From Gemmobacter megaterium (GTDB lineage Bacteria > Pseudomonadota > Alphaproteobacteria > Rhodobacterales > Rhodobacteraceae), in assembly GCF_900156815.1 (NCBI RefSeq), contig NZ_FTOT01000003.1, positions 186,001 through 250,000 of the forward strand: a stretch of 64,000 nucleotides of DNA, in the 5' to 3' direction. Shown here one piece after another: positions 27,501-36,595 of this stretch. Each line of letters starts with the position of its first letter. The stretch's first letter is position 1. Made by a program: the position numbers and the translations under genes. The notes beneath the pieces were generated by a model. The model had not been told where the DNA came from and did not search any database. It saw only the letters and a list, made by a program, of their open reading frames with translations.

Positions 27501-27519
27501 CCATAAAACCTATCTATGG
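27501..27519. promoter_or_regulatory. LysR-type box (CCAT-N11-ATGG)
   Basis: CCAT, eleven bases, ATGG is a textbook T-N11-A LysR box with dyad symmetry. The flanks extend it (GCGCGACCAT on the left, ATGGCGCGC on the right, with one extra base). It lies 32 bases from the lysR start and 129 bases from the dehydrogenase start. Confidence 0.6.
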
Positions 27520-27647
27520 CGCGCACCAGTTTTTTTGCTTTGACCCCGGCGCAGAGTTCCCGTGAAATGCCTTGGAACTGGCGGCGATGCCACTGGCCTG
27601 GGCACGCGCCAAACACCCGGAACACCGAACCATTGCAAGGACGCTCT

Positions 27648-28580
27648 ATGACAATCGCCGTTTCGCTGCCCGCTGCCGACAAGACGGAATGGTGGTGCAA
27701 GATGCTGGGAGATCTGATGCCCGACTGGGAGATCACCCCCTTTGACAAGGTCACGGATCCGGCAAAGGTGACTTACGCGGTCGTCTGGCGCCCCGCCACC
27801 GGACAGATGGCAAAGTTCCCCAACCTCAAGGCCATTGTCTCGATCGGCGCCGGGATCGACCATGTGCTCGACGATCACGAAGTTCCGCGCCATGTGCCGA
27901 TCATCCGCACCGTGGGCACCGACCTGACCCAGCGCATGAAGGAATATGTCGCGCTGCATGTGCTGCGCCACCACCGCCGCCTGCCCGATCTGCAAGCCAG
28001 TCAGGCGCAGTCGAAATGGGAGGCGATCATCGTGCCCCCGGCGACCGAACGGCGCGTCGGCGTGATGGGGCTGGGCAATCTGGGCGCCGCTGCCGCGCAA
28101 CTCTTGTCCACCATCGGGTTCCAGACCGTGGGCTGGTCGCGGTCGCCCAAGGATGTGCCCGGCGTGACCACCTATTCCGGCAGCGACGGCTTTGGCGAAT
28201 TCCTTGAAGGCACCGAAATCCTCGTCTGCCTGTTGCCGCTGACCGACAGCACGCGCGGCATCATGGATGCCAATGTCTTCAACCGCCTCAAGCGTGGGGC
28301 CAGCATCATCAACGCCGCACGCGGACCGCATCTGGTTGACGGCGATCTTCTGCTGGCGCTCGAATCCGGGCAGATCTCCCATGCGACGCTGGATGTGTTC
28401 CATGTCGAGCCCCTGCCCTCGGAACATCCGTTCTGGGCGCATTCGCGGATCACTGTCACACCGCATGTCGCCTCGATGATCGACGCGCCGACGGGCAGCA
28501 AGATCATCGCGCGCAACATCCGCATCTTCGAGGAAACCGGAACCGTGCCCGATCTGGCCGACGTCGAACGCGGGTACTGA
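27648..28580 (+). CDS. D-2-hydroxyacid dehydrogenase, glyoxylate/hydroxypyruvate reductase A type
   Basis: A 310-residue NAD(P)-dependent dehydrogenase of the GhrA group. Visible features: substrate loop SIGAGIDHV, dinucleotide motif GVMGLGNLGAAAA, catalytic Arg in NAARGPHLVDGD, Glu in HVEPLPSEHPFW and His in VTPHVAS. It reduces glyoxylate, hydroxypyruvate or a related 2-keto acid. A CAAGG sequence precedes the ATG at 27648; a longer frame overlapping the LysR box is rejected. It opens a cluster continuing with an ABC transporter, a RraA-like protein and a gamma-glutamyltransferase. Confidence 0.9.
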   Translation: MTIAVSLPAADKTEWWCKMLGDLMPDWEITPFDKVTDPAKVTYAVVWRPATGQMAKFPNLKAIVSIGAGIDHVLDDHEVPRHVPIIRTVGTDLTQRMKEYVALHVLRHHRRLPDLQASQAQSKWEAIIVPPATERRVGVMGLGNLGAAAAQLLSTIGFQTVGWSRSPKDVPGVTTYSGSDGFGEFLEGTEILVCLLPLTDSTRGIMDANVFNRLKRGASIINAARGPHLVDGDLLLALESGQISHATLDVFHVEPLPSEHPFWAHSRITVTPHVASMIDAPTGSKIIARNIRIFEETGTVPDLADVERGY

Positions 28581-28620
28581 CACAACACGGCACGGGCCGT
28601 GCGGCCCGCCGGTCCGGACA

Positions 28621-28650
28621 AATTTCTTCGATAGCCGAGCCAAAGAAATT
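28621..28650. promoter_or_regulatory. Spaced inverted repeat upstream of polyamine/iron-type ABC operon
   Basis: AATTTCTT and AAGAAATT are perfect complements 14 bases apart, so the half-sites sit about two helical turns from each other, in an A/T-rich island of a 246-base gap. A candidate operator for an unidentified regulator of the operon starting at 28827. Confidence 0.4.
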
Positions 28651-28659
28651 CGATTGGAC
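28649..28659 (+). repeat. Shared upstream motif, copy 2
   Basis: TTCGATTGGAC, identical to 20173-20183, 168 bases in front of the binding-protein start at 28827. Its first bases overlap the right arm of the inverted repeat at 28621-28650. Confidence 0.3.
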
Positions 28660-28826
28660 TTGGTGCGCCGGAAGGCGCCCCATTCCCCCGGCGAAACGTG
28701 GTGGCCCGTTCACCGGACTCGCCTGAACCCGGCCCTTCGACCTCCCGCGGGATACGCAAGTATCCCCGCCAATCCGCCACGCGCGGCCGAACAAACATGT
28801 CCATCCATCCGACAGGAGCCCTACGC

Positions 28827-29876
28827 ATGACATCCCGCCTGCTGACTGCCCTTTTTGCCTCGACCCTGCTTGCCGGTCCGGCGCTGGCCCAATCGACCGA
28901 CGTATCGGGCGAGATCACGTTCATGGCCTATGCCGGAATGTTCCAGGAAAAATACACCGCTGCCGTGATCGAGCCGTTCCAGAAGGCCTATCCGAACGTC
29001 AAGGTGAACTTCTTCTCGCAGCCCGGTTCGTCGCAGATCCTCGGCGCATTGCGGTCGCAGGCGGCCGATCCGCAGGCAGATGTCGTGCTGTTCGACGTCT
29101 CCACATCGCTGATCGGCAATACCGAAGGATTGCTGGCCCCGATCACGGTGGAAACCGTGCCCAACATCGCAGATCTGCTGCCCGAGGCGATTGTGGCAGA
29201 GGGCTATGGCACGGCTGTTACCTTTGACAACCTCGTCGTGACCTACAACACCGAAAACGTCAAAACCCCTCCCACCTCGATCGGCGCGTTCTGGGATCCG
29301 GCCTATGCGGGCCGCACCGCCGTCAGCGCGATGCCGTCGATCCTGGGAACCGGCATGTCCATCATCACTTCGGCCTGGCTGGGCGAGGATTATACGAAGT
29401 CCATCGCACAATCCACGGCCAAGCTGGCCGAACTGGCGCCATCGGTCCAGACCTTTGAGCCCAAGCCGGATTCCTACACGCTGGTGCTGAACGGTACCGT
29501 GGATCTGGCCACCGGCTGGAACGCCCGGTCGCAAACCTATGCCATCGAATCCGGCGGCAAGCTGGGCGTGATGGTGCCGTCCGAAGGCAGCATTCTGCAA
29601 ATCAACACCATCAACCTGGTGAAGGGCGCCAAGAACGAGGCCGCCGCGCTGGCCTTTATCAACTACGTCCTGTCGGCCGAGGCGCAGGCTGCCTTTACCG
29701 AGGCGATGTTCTACGCCCCGGTCAATGCCAAGGCCGTGGTCAGCGACGAGGCCAAGGCCCGGACCATCACCGGAGATCTCGACAAGATGCTGCCGGTCGA
29801 TTGGGCCTGGGCCGCGACCGTCACCAATGAATGGACGCAGATCTGGCGCCGCCAGATCATTTCGGCAGGCAACTGA
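28827..29876 (+). CDS. ABC transporter substrate-binding protein, spermidine/putrescine or iron type
   Basis: A 349-residue receptor with signal peptide 1-22 (ending ALAQ) and the SBP_bac_8/PotD-like fold: EITFMAYAGMFQEKYTAAVIEPFQKAYPNVKVNFFSQPGSSQILGALRSQAADPQADVVLFD. ACAGGAG precedes the ATG at 28827. The operon order receptor-ATPase-permease-permease is that of PotD-type transporters. Ligand identity is open: polyamine, organic acid or phosphorylated compound. Confidence 0.91.
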   Translation: MTSRLLTALFASTLLAGPALAQSTDVSGEITFMAYAGMFQEKYTAAVIEPFQKAYPNVKVNFFSQPGSSQILGALRSQAADPQADVVLFDVSTSLIGNTEGLLAPITVETVPNIADLLPEAIVAEGYGTAVTFDNLVVTYNTENVKTPPTSIGAFWDPAYAGRTAVSAMPSILGTGMSIITSAWLGEDYTKSIAQSTAKLAELAPSVQTFEPKPDSYTLVLNGTVDLATGWNARSQTYAIESGGKLGVMVPSEGSILQINTINLVKGAKNEAAALAFINYVLSAEAQAAFTEAMFYAPVNAKAVVSDEAKARTITGDLDKMLPVDWAWAATVTNEWTQIWRRQIISAGN

Positions 29877-29880
29877 ACCC

Positions 29881-30990
29881 ATGGGTCTGGCTGCAAACGC
29901 CCCGGTCCCCGCCGCGTCCATGGACGCGGCGGCCCACCATATCCGCATCGAGGATCTGACCTTCGACTACGGCGGCGCCCGACCTGCGGTGGACCGGCTG
30001 TCCTTCGGGATCCGCAAGGGCGAGTTTCTGGGCCTGCTCGGCCCATCGGGCTGCGGAAAATCCACCACGCTGCGGATGATCGCCGGGCTGATGGCGCCGA
30101 CCTCGGGCCGCATCCTGATCGGGGGGCAGGATATCGTCGCGCGCCCGCCGTGGGAACGCAATCTGGGTCTGGTGTTCCAGTCCTATGCCCTGTTTCCGCA
30201 TATGACCGTGGCGCAGAACGTGGCCTTTGGCCTGAAACAGCGCCGCGTGCCCCGCGCCGAAATCCGCGACCGCGTGGCCGAGGCGCTGCGTGTCGTGCGG
30301 CTGGACCAGATGGCTGACCGTGTGCCATCGGCCCTGTCCGGGGGGCAGCAACAGCGCGTGGCGATTGCCCGCGCCATCGTGGTGGAGCCCGAGATCCTGT
30401 TGCTGGACGAACCGCTGTCCAACCTCGACGCGCGGCTGCGCGACGAGATGCGTTTCGAGATCCGCGATATCCAGACCCGTACCGGCATCACCACGCTGTT
30501 CGTCACCCATGATCAGCACGAGGCGCTGACCATGTGCGACCGGATTGCGGTGATGAATGTCGGCGAGTTGGAACAGATCGGCACACCGACTGAAATCTAC
30601 GACCAGCCCGCCAGCCGCTTTGTCGCCAATTTCATCGGACGTGCGAACGAACTGGCCTGTAGCGTCGATGATACAGGGGCGCTGGTCTGCAACGGGCGTC
30701 GCCTGCCCGGCCGAACCACGGGTGTGTCACCCCAGCCCGGCAGCACCGTGGTCGCCGCGATCCGCCCCCATGCGATCACCCTTGGCGAGGCTGCGGCGGG
30801 TCATCTGGCCGGAACCGTGCAGCGCCGCGTCTTTGTCGGGAACATCATCGAGGTGGCCCTGGCCCTGCCCGACGGTCAGACCGTCACGGTGGAACTGCGT
30901 CCGGGCGGGGCCGGCGATGCGCTGGCGGTTCCCGGCGCCGAGGTCGGCTTGACCTGGCGGCCCGAGACGATGCGGGTGTTCGCGGCATGA
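29881..30990 (+). CDS. ABC transporter ATPase, PotA type
   Basis: A 369-residue ATPase: Walker [10 protein letters not shown] (54-62), [50 protein letters not shown], and switch His in VTHDQHEAL. The last 120 residues are a TOBE regulatory domain ([28 protein letters not shown] onwards). Starts four bases after the receptor stop without a strong Shine-Dalgarno sequence, suggesting reinitiation. Confidence 0.93.
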   Translation: MGLAANAPVPAASMDAAAHHIRIEDLTFDYGGARPAVDRLSFGIRKGEFLGLLGPSGCGKSTTLRMIAGLMAPTSGRILIGGQDIVARPPWERNLGLVFQSYALFPHMTVAQNVAFGLKQRRVPRAEIRDRVAEALRVVRLDQMADRVPSALSGGQQQRVAIARAIVVEPEILLLDEPLSNLDARLRDEMRFEIRDIQTRTGITTLFVTHDQHEALTMCDRIAVMNVGELEQIGTPTEIYDQPASRFVANFIGRANELACSVDDTGALVCNGRRLPGRTTGVSPQPGSTVVAAIRPHAITLGEAAAGHLAGTVQRRVFVGNIIEVALALPDGQTVTVELRPGGAGDALAVPGAEVGLTWRPETMRVFAA

Positions 30991-31856
30991 CGATCAAACC
31001 CATCCCCGGCACCGGAAACCGGCTGACGCCCTGGCTGTTGCTGTCGCCGGTTCTGCTGATCCTGTCGCTGTCCTTCGTGGCGCCGCTGGCCTGGCTGTTC
31101 CGCATGTCGCTGAACAAGTCGAACTTTGGCGCCATCGAACCTGCGTTCAGTTTTGCGACCTATGCGACGATCTTGCAGGATACCTATTATCTGCAACTGC
31201 TGGGCCGCACGGTGCAGCTTTCGCTGACCACATCGCTGATCGCCTTGTGCATGGCCTATCCGATGGCGCTGTATCTGTCGCGCATGGAATCGCGCTGGCG
31301 TGTGGTGCTGACGGTTCTGGCCGCATCGCCGCTGCTGATCTCTACCGTCGTGCGGTCGTTCGGCTGGATGGTGACGCTGGGCGATGGCGGGATCCTGAAT
31401 TTCCTGCTGATGTCGTCGGGCCTGATCGACCGGCCACTGCGCATCGTGAACAATTACACCGGGGTCGTGATCGGCCTGTCCGAAAGCATCATGCCCTATA
31501 TGTTCCTGACGATCCTGGCAGGGCTTGGCCGGCTGGACCGGCGGCTGGACGAGGCGGCGATGTCGCTGGGCGCCACGCCCCCGGCGGTGTTCTGGAAAAT
31601 CACCCTGCCGCTCAGCGCCCCTGCCATCGTGGCGGCACTGACCATCGGTTTCGTCCTGTCGGTGTCGTCCTTCATCACCCCCAAGCTGCTGGGTGGCGGG
31701 CGCGTGTTCCTGTTGGCGACAGAGGTATATGACCTCGCGCTGATGACGCTGGACTGGCCGACGGCCGCCGCGCTCGCCTTTCTGATGCTGTCGCTGTTCC
31801 TGACCGCGCTTGTTGTGACCGGCGTGCTGGTCTGGCGCATCACCAAGGCCCGGTAG
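30987..31856 (+). CDS. ABC transporter permease, PotB type
   Basis: A 289-residue six-helix permease. [37 protein letters not shown] is the usual start and [34 protein letters not shown] the coupling segment. The ATG overlaps the ATPase stop. It pairs with the PotC-type permease that follows after nine bases. Confidence 0.92.
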   Translation: MTIKPIPGTGNRLTPWLLLSPVLLILSLSFVAPLAWLFRMSLNKSNFGAIEPAFSFATYATILQDTYYLQLLGRTVQLSLTTSLIALCMAYPMALYLSRMESRWRVVLTVLAASPLLISTVVRSFGWMVTLGDGGILNFLLMSSGLIDRPLRIVNNYTGVVIGLSESIMPYMFLTILAGLGRLDRRLDEAAMSLGATPPAVFWKITLPLSAPAIVAALTIGFVLSVSSFITPKLLGGGRVFLLATEVYDLALMTLDWPTAAALAFLMLSLFLTALVVTGVLVWRITKAR

Positions 31857-31865
31857 GAGGTTCCC

Positions 31866-32660
31866 ATGCTGACACGATTGCTGATGATCCTGGGCCGCGC
31901 CTATGTGTTCGCGCTGTTCATCATCATATTCACCCCGATGGCGATCATCATCGCCATTTCCTTCAGCGCCGACAGCTATCTGTCGTTCCCGCCCTCGGGC
32001 TGGAGCCTTGAGTGGTATGGCAAGGTGCTGGGCAATGCCCGGTTCATGAACGGGTTGCAGAACAGTGCGATCATCGCCGTGATCGTGGCAGGCCTCAGCC
32101 TGCTGTTCGGCCTGCCTGCGGCCTATGCGCTGGTGCGGCTGGAATTTCCGGGCCGCGAGTTCCTGCGCAACGTCATCCTGGCCCCGCTGATCCTGCCGAC
32201 CATCGTGCTGGGTCTGGGCATCCTGATGATCTTTGCCCCCGCCAAGCTGGTGGCCAGCTATCATGGGCTGGTGCTGGCGCATCTGGTGATCACCCTGCCC
32301 TTCACCGTGCGCATCCTGCAAACCACGCTGTCCAACCTTGGCCGCGACGCGGAATATGCCGCGATGACGCTGGGCGCCACGCCCTTGCGCACTTTCGTTC
32401 AGGTGACGCTGCCGCAACTGGTGCCCGGCATCGTCGCCTCGACCGCCATTGCCGCGATCCTGTCCTTTGACGAGATCGTCATCTCGCTGTTCATCGTCGG
32501 CCCGCGCCTCTCTACCCTGCCGGTCGAGATCTTCCGCTATGTCGATGAGCGCACCGATCCGCTGGTCGCCGTGCTGGCGGTTCTGCTGATTTCCATATCG
32601 CTGATCATCGTGCTGATCGTCGAACGCAGCGTCGGCTTTGCCAAGGCGTTCAGCCGCTGA
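31866..32660 (+). CDS. ABC transporter permease, PotC type
   Basis: A 264-residue permease with the PotC signature start FALFIIIFTPMAIIIAISFSADSYLSFPPSGWSLEWYGKVLGNARFMNGLQNS and coupling segment EYAAMTLGATPLRTFVQVTLPQLVPGI. An AGGAGG lies just upstream (31856-31861). Completes the receptor-ATPase-permease-permease operon. Confidence 0.92.
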   Translation: MLTRLLMILGRAYVFALFIIIFTPMAIIIAISFSADSYLSFPPSGWSLEWYGKVLGNARFMNGLQNSAIIAVIVAGLSLLFGLPAAYALVRLEFPGREFLRNVILAPLILPTIVLGLGILMIFAPAKLVASYHGLVLAHLVITLPFTVRILQTTLSNLGRDAEYAAMTLGATPLRTFVQVTLPQLVPGIVASTAIAAILSFDEIVISLFIVGPRLSTLPVEIFRYVDERTDPLVAVLAVLLISISLIIVLIVERSVGFAKAFSR

Positions 32661-32692
32661 CCCCCTTTTCCCATCCCAGAACGGAACAGACC

Positions 32693-33361
32693 ATGAGCTA
32701 CAAGATCAATCCGATGCCTGCCCAGATCCCGCAAGACGAGCTGGATCTGCTGGCGCAGGTGGAAACCGCAACGCTGGGTCACTGGCGGCAGTTCGGCTTT
32801 CTGCACCGTCAGATCCAACCGCTGATCCCGCGCCGTCGGGTGGTGGGCACGGCCGTCACCATCGCCATTCCGGGGCCGGATTCCACGCTGCTGCACCATC
32901 TGCTTAGCCTTCTGCGCCCTGGCGATTTCGTCATTGTCGACCGGCTGCATGACGACCGCTATGCCTGCTGGGGCGGTGGCGTGACCGTGGGCGCCAAGGC
33001 GGCGGGCGCCGTCGGCGCCGTGGTCGATGGCCCCTGCACCGATCTGGAAGAGATCGAGGCATCGGACTTCCCCATGTGGTGCCGGGGCATTTCGCCCATC
33101 ACCACGCGGCTTTACGACATCGGCGGGGCGATCAACGTGCCGGTCAGCTGTGGCAATACCGTCGTGATGCCGGGTTGGGCCGTGCTGGCCGATGAAAGCG
33201 GTGTGGTGGTCCTGCCGCCCGACGAGGTAAAGGCCGAGGCGGAAAAGGCGATCGCCACCCAGAACCGCGGCAAGGGTCGCGAGGCCAGCGTGCGCACGGA
33301 TGGTGTCAAGCTGGGCGATCTGTCGGGCGCCACCGAAAAGGTGCTGGCGAAGCTGGCCTGA
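32693..33361 (+). CDS. RraA-like / HMG-aldolase-family protein, variant active site
   Basis: A 222-residue member of the RraA (MenG-like) fold, a family that includes 4-hydroxy-4-methyl-2-oxoglutarate/4-carboxy-4-hydroxy-2-oxoadipate aldolases and the RNase E inhibitor RraA. The core GAKAAGAVGAVVDGPCTDLEEI and CGNTVVMPGWAVLADESGVVVLPPDEV are clear. In HMG aldolases the loop reads DGAVRD, where Arg binds the substrate carboxylate and Asp the metal; here Thr116 replaces Arg and Asp117 is kept. Aldolase or decarboxylase activity is uncertain. Cotranscribed with the ABC transporter. Confidence 0.82.
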   Translation: MSYKINPMPAQIPQDELDLLAQVETATLGHWRQFGFLHRQIQPLIPRRRVVGTAVTIAIPGPDSTLLHHLLSLLRPGDFVIVDRLHDDRYACWGGGVTVGAKAAGAVGAVVDGPCTDLEEIEASDFPMWCRGISPITTRLYDIGGAINVPVSCGNTVVMPGWAVLADESGVVVLPPDEVKAEAEKAIATQNRGKGREASVRTDGVKLGDLSGATEKVLAKLA

Positions 33362-33376
33362 ACGCTTCACCATCCG

Positions 33377-33400
33377 CAGGCGGGCCATCCGGCCCGTCTG
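33377..33400 (+). other. Stem-loop between RraA-like and ggt genes
   Basis: CAGGCGGGCC pairs with GGCCCGTCTG (nine canonical pairs and one G-U) around ATCC in the 67-base gap. No T-run. Possible partial terminator or processing signal. Confidence 0.4.
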
Positions 33401-33428
33401 ACCTGTCCCTGCCCGCGAAAGCCCTGAC

Positions 33429-35114
33429 ATGACCGATCTGCCCTTTGCCTGTGAAAAGACCTCTGCCACCGGATCGGGGGGCATGGTGGTGACGAACCAT
33501 CCCCTGGGCACTGCGGCGGGAGCCGAGATGCTGGCCGCAGGCGGCAATGCGGTGGATGCGGCGGTGGCGGCGCTGCTGGCGCTGACGGTGGTGGAACCGA
33601 TGATGGTGGGCATTGCGGGGGGCGGGCTGTCGCATCTGCGGATGGCCGACGGCACCTCGGTGGTGTTCGACGCGCTGGCGCAGGCCGGGGCCGACATGCA
33701 CCCCGCCATCTACACCCCGGTGGCCGACAGCGGCCCGACCTATATGGACGCCGCCGAGCGACGCAATCTGGTGGGGCCGTCCTCGGTGGCGGTGCCGGGC
33801 AACCTGGCCGGATGGTGCGCGATGCACGCGCGGTTCGGCAGGCTGCCGTTTGCCGATGTGGTGGAACCCGCCATCCGCTATGCCGCGCGGGGGTTTCAGG
33901 TCACGCCCTATCTGTCCGGCGCGATTGCCGAGAATGCCGCCGACCTGATGGCCGATCCTGCCGCCCGTGCGCTGTTCTTTCCCGGCGACACCCATGTCGC
34001 CACCGGCGCCCGTCTGGTGATGGCGGACTATGCCGAAAGCCTGCGGCTGATCCAGCAACAGGGCGCGGCAGCCCTGCATGGGGGCGAGCTGGGCGCGGCC
34101 CTGGTCGCCAGCATGGCGGCTGGCGAGGGATCGGGCTGGATCACGCTGGAGGATCTGCGCCGCTATGCCCCGGTGGAACGCGCCCCGTTGGTCGGGCAGT
34201 ATCGCGGGCACGATATCGTGGGACCGCCACCGCCTGCCTCGTCGGGGGTGCATATTCCGCAGATGCTGAACATGCTGGCGGCCTATGACATTGCAGGGCT
34301 GGGATTTGGCACGCCTGCCGCGCTGCATCTGCTGGCCGAGACCATTCGCATCGCCTTTGCCGACCGGCGGGCATATTCGGGGGATCCGGCCTTTGTCGAT
34401 GTTCCGGTGGACCGGCTGATGTCCGCCGCCCATGCCGCCGCCTGCCGCGCGCAAATCCGCGCGGGGGCGGGGGGGCCGGCCACGCCCGCACCGGGACGCG
34501 AAAGCCAGGACACCACGCATATCACCATCGCCGACCGCGACGGCAATATCGTCAGCGCGACGCATACCATCAACGGCCTGTTCGGCGCGCGCTACGTCGT
34601 GCCCGGCACCGGGATCCTTCCGAACAACTACATGTCGAACTTTGATCCGCATCCCGGCAAGGCGCTGTCGGTCGTGCCGGGCAAGCGGGTGCCCACTTCG
34701 ATGGCGCCCATGATCATCCTGCGCGATGGCAAGCCGGTCTATGCGCTTGGCCTGCCGGGGGGATTACGGATCTTTCCGTCGGCGCTGCAAGCCATCGTCA
34801 ACCTGATCGACCACCGGATGCCCTTGCAGGCGGCGGTCGAGGCCCCGCGCATCTGGACGCAAGGCGCCGAGGTCGAGGTCGAACAGGGTCATGCCGCCCA
34901 ACAATCCGCGCTGGAGGCGATGGGCCACGAGGTGCGGGTGATGCCCCATATCGGCGGGGGCATGAACGCCATCGCGTTTCGCCCCGACGGCCAGATGGAA
35001 GGGGCCGCCTGCTGGCGGGCCGATGGCACGGTGGCGGCACTGGCCGGTGGCCCTGCCCGCCCCGGCATCCGGTTCTGGCCCGACCGCGCACCAGAAAAAC
35101 CTGCGGCGGGCTGA
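33429..35114 (+). CDS. ggt: Gamma-glutamyltransferase family protein
   Basis: A 561-residue Ntn-hydrolase precursor: NHPLGTAAGAEMLAAGGNAVDAAVAALLALTVVEP start, catalytic Thr362 in ESQDTTHITIAD (the autoprocessing site), and VPTSMAPMI, the counterpart of the oxyanion-hole PLSSM motif. Autocleavage should give about 361- and 200-residue subunits. No clear signal peptide, so it may be cytoplasmic. It could hydrolyse gamma-glutamyl or similar amide conjugates of the compound imported by the neighbouring transporter; this is inference. Confidence 0.9.
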   Translation: MTDLPFACEKTSATGSGGMVVTNHPLGTAAGAEMLAAGGNAVDAAVAALLALTVVEPMMVGIAGGGLSHLRMADGTSVVFDALAQAGADMHPAIYTPVADSGPTYMDAAERRNLVGPSSVAVPGNLAGWCAMHARFGRLPFADVVEPAIRYAARGFQVTPYLSGAIAENAADLMADPAARALFFPGDTHVATGARLVMADYAESLRLIQQQGAAALHGGELGAALVASMAAGEGSGWITLEDLRRYAPVERAPLVGQYRGHDIVGPPPPASSGVHIPQMLNMLAAYDIAGLGFGTPAALHLLAETIRIAFADRRAYSGDPAFVDVPVDRLMSAAHAAACRAQIRAGAGGPATPAPGRESQDTTHITIADRDGNIVSATHTINGLFGARYVVPGTGILPNNYMSNFDPHPGKALSVVPGKRVPTSMAPMIILRDGKPVYALGLPGGLRIFPSALQAIVNLIDHRMPLQAAVEAPRIWTQGAEVEVEQGHAAQQSALEAMGHEVRVMPHIGGGMNAIAFRPDGQMEGAACWRADGTVAALAGGPARPGIRFWPDRAPEKPAAG

Positions 35115-35121
35115 CTGATTT

Positions 35122-35155
35122 TGCGCATATGCTCACGCCAATGATCATATGCGCA
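35122..35155. promoter_or_regulatory. 34-bp near-perfect dyad, candidate operator of the glp-like operon
   Basis: TGCGCATATGCTCA, six bases, then TGATCATATGCGCA. The two 14-base arms are complementary at 13 positions. It lies 64-97 bases before the FAD-dehydrogenase start at 35219. The most likely ligand is the DeoR-type regulator at 39347, encoded last in the same operon. Confidence 0.65.
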
Positions 35156-35218
35156 TTGACTCGCCACCGGACCGCGCGCACCCTGACGTGACGCGCCACG
35201 CCAAGGAGTTGCCGCCCC

Positions 35219-36595
35219 ATGGTCCACGATGTCGCCATCATCGGTGCCGGGGTCGTGGGCTGTGCCATGGCGCGGCGCTTTGCCCGTGCCGGGGCGCGGG
35301 TGCTGCTGCTGGAACGGGGGGCCGACATCCTGTCGGGCGCCAGCAAGGCCAACAGCGCAATCCTGCACACCGGATTTGACGCGCCACCAGACAGTCTGGA
35401 GCTGCGCTGCATGCAGGCGGGCTATCAGGAATATCTGACGATCCGCCATGCGATGAACCTGCCACTGCTGGACACCACCGCCCTGGTCCTTGCCTGGTCC
35501 GAGACCGAGGCGGCCCGCCTGCCCGACATCCTGGCACAGGCGCACCGGAACGGCGTTGCGGATGCCCGCGCGCTGACCCGCGCCGAGGTGCTGGCCCGCG
35601 AACCCCGGCTTGCCGCCAGCGTGCACGCCGGCCTGCTGATCCCTGGCGAGGCAGTGATCGACCCCTGGTCGGCCCCCCTGGCCTATGCGACCGAGGCCCT
35701 GCGCCACGGCGCCACGCTGTGCTTTGGCGCCACGGTGCAGGCCGCCAGCTTTGACGGTGCGGCGTGGCTGATCGACACCACGCGCGGCCGGTTCGGTGCG
35801 CGGCTGGTGATCAACTGCGCCGGCACCCATGGCGACCACATAGAGGCACTGTTTCTGGGCCGGTCGCATTTCACCATCAGGCCGCGCAAAGGGCAGTTCG
35901 TCATCTATGACAAGGCGGCGGCGGCGCTGCTGGGTGCCATCGTCCTGCCGGTCCCCGACGACCGAACCAAGGGCGTGGTGCTGACCCGGACCATCTTTGG
36001 CAATCTGCTGGTCGGCCCCACCGCCGAGGATCAGCCGGATCGCGACCGCGCCACGGTGGACCCTGAGGCGCTGACCGCCCTGATGCAGCGCGCCGAAACC
36101 ATGATCCCGGCGCTGAAGAACATGCCTGTCACGGCGGTCTATGCCGGGTTGCGCCCCGCATCGGACGCCAAGCATTACCGCATCCACGCCGAACCGGGGC
36201 GCGGTTTCATCACTGTGGGCGGCATCCGGTCCACCGGGTTGACGGCGGCGCTGGGGATAGCGGCCCATGTGTTCGACCTGTGCGCCCTGCCCGACACCGC
36301 CCCGCCGCCGCAGCCCCCGCCCATGATGCCCAATCTGGCCGAGCATCTGCCCCGCGACTGGCAACACCCCGGCTATGGCGAGATCGTGTGCCATTGCGAA
36401 CTGGTGACACGGCGCGAAATCGAGGCTGCGCTGCATGCAGACCTGCCCCCCGGCGATTTTGGCGGCCTGCGGCGGCGGACGCGCTGTGCCATGGGCCGGT
36501 GTCAGGGCTTTGGTTGCCATGCGCGGCTTGCCGAACTGACAGCGGGGCATCTGACACCGCCGCTGGCCCTGCCAAGGGAACGCCGGAATGGATAG
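35219..36595 (+). CDS. FAD-dependent dehydrogenase, GlpA-like, with C-terminal [2Fe-2S] domain
   Basis: A 458-residue DAO-type flavoprotein: dinucleotide motif IIGAGVVGCAMARRFARAG (6-24), GASKANSAILHTGFDA after it, and the FAD-family strand TVGGIRSTGLTAALGIAAHV. Residues 391-433 form a BFD-like iron-sulfur site with Cys391, Cys393, Cys423 and Cys428. This matches the anaerobic-type glycerol-3-phosphate dehydrogenase subunit A and L-2-hydroxyglutarate oxidase-like proteins. AAGGAG supports the ATG. It overlaps the GlpB-like gene by eight bases. Confidence 0.88.
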   Translation: MVHDVAIIGAGVVGCAMARRFARAGARVLLLERGADILSGASKANSAILHTGFDAPPDSLELRCMQAGYQEYLTIRHAMNLPLLDTTALVLAWSETEAARLPDILAQAHRNGVADARALTRAEVLAREPRLAASVHAGLLIPGEAVIDPWSAPLAYATEALRHGATLCFGATVQAASFDGAAWLIDTTRGRFGARLVINCAGTHGDHIEALFLGRSHFTIRPRKGQFVIYDKAAAALLGAIVLPVPDDRTKGVVLTRTIFGNLLVGPTAEDQPDRDRATVDPEALTALMQRAETMIPALKNMPVTAVYAGLRPASDAKHYRIHAEPGRGFITVGGIRSTGLTAALGIAAHVFDLCALPDTAPPPQPPPMMPNLAEHLPRDWQHPGYGEIVCHCELVTRREIEAALHADLPPGDFGGLRRRTRCAMGRCQGFGCHARLAELTAGHLTPPLALPRERRNG

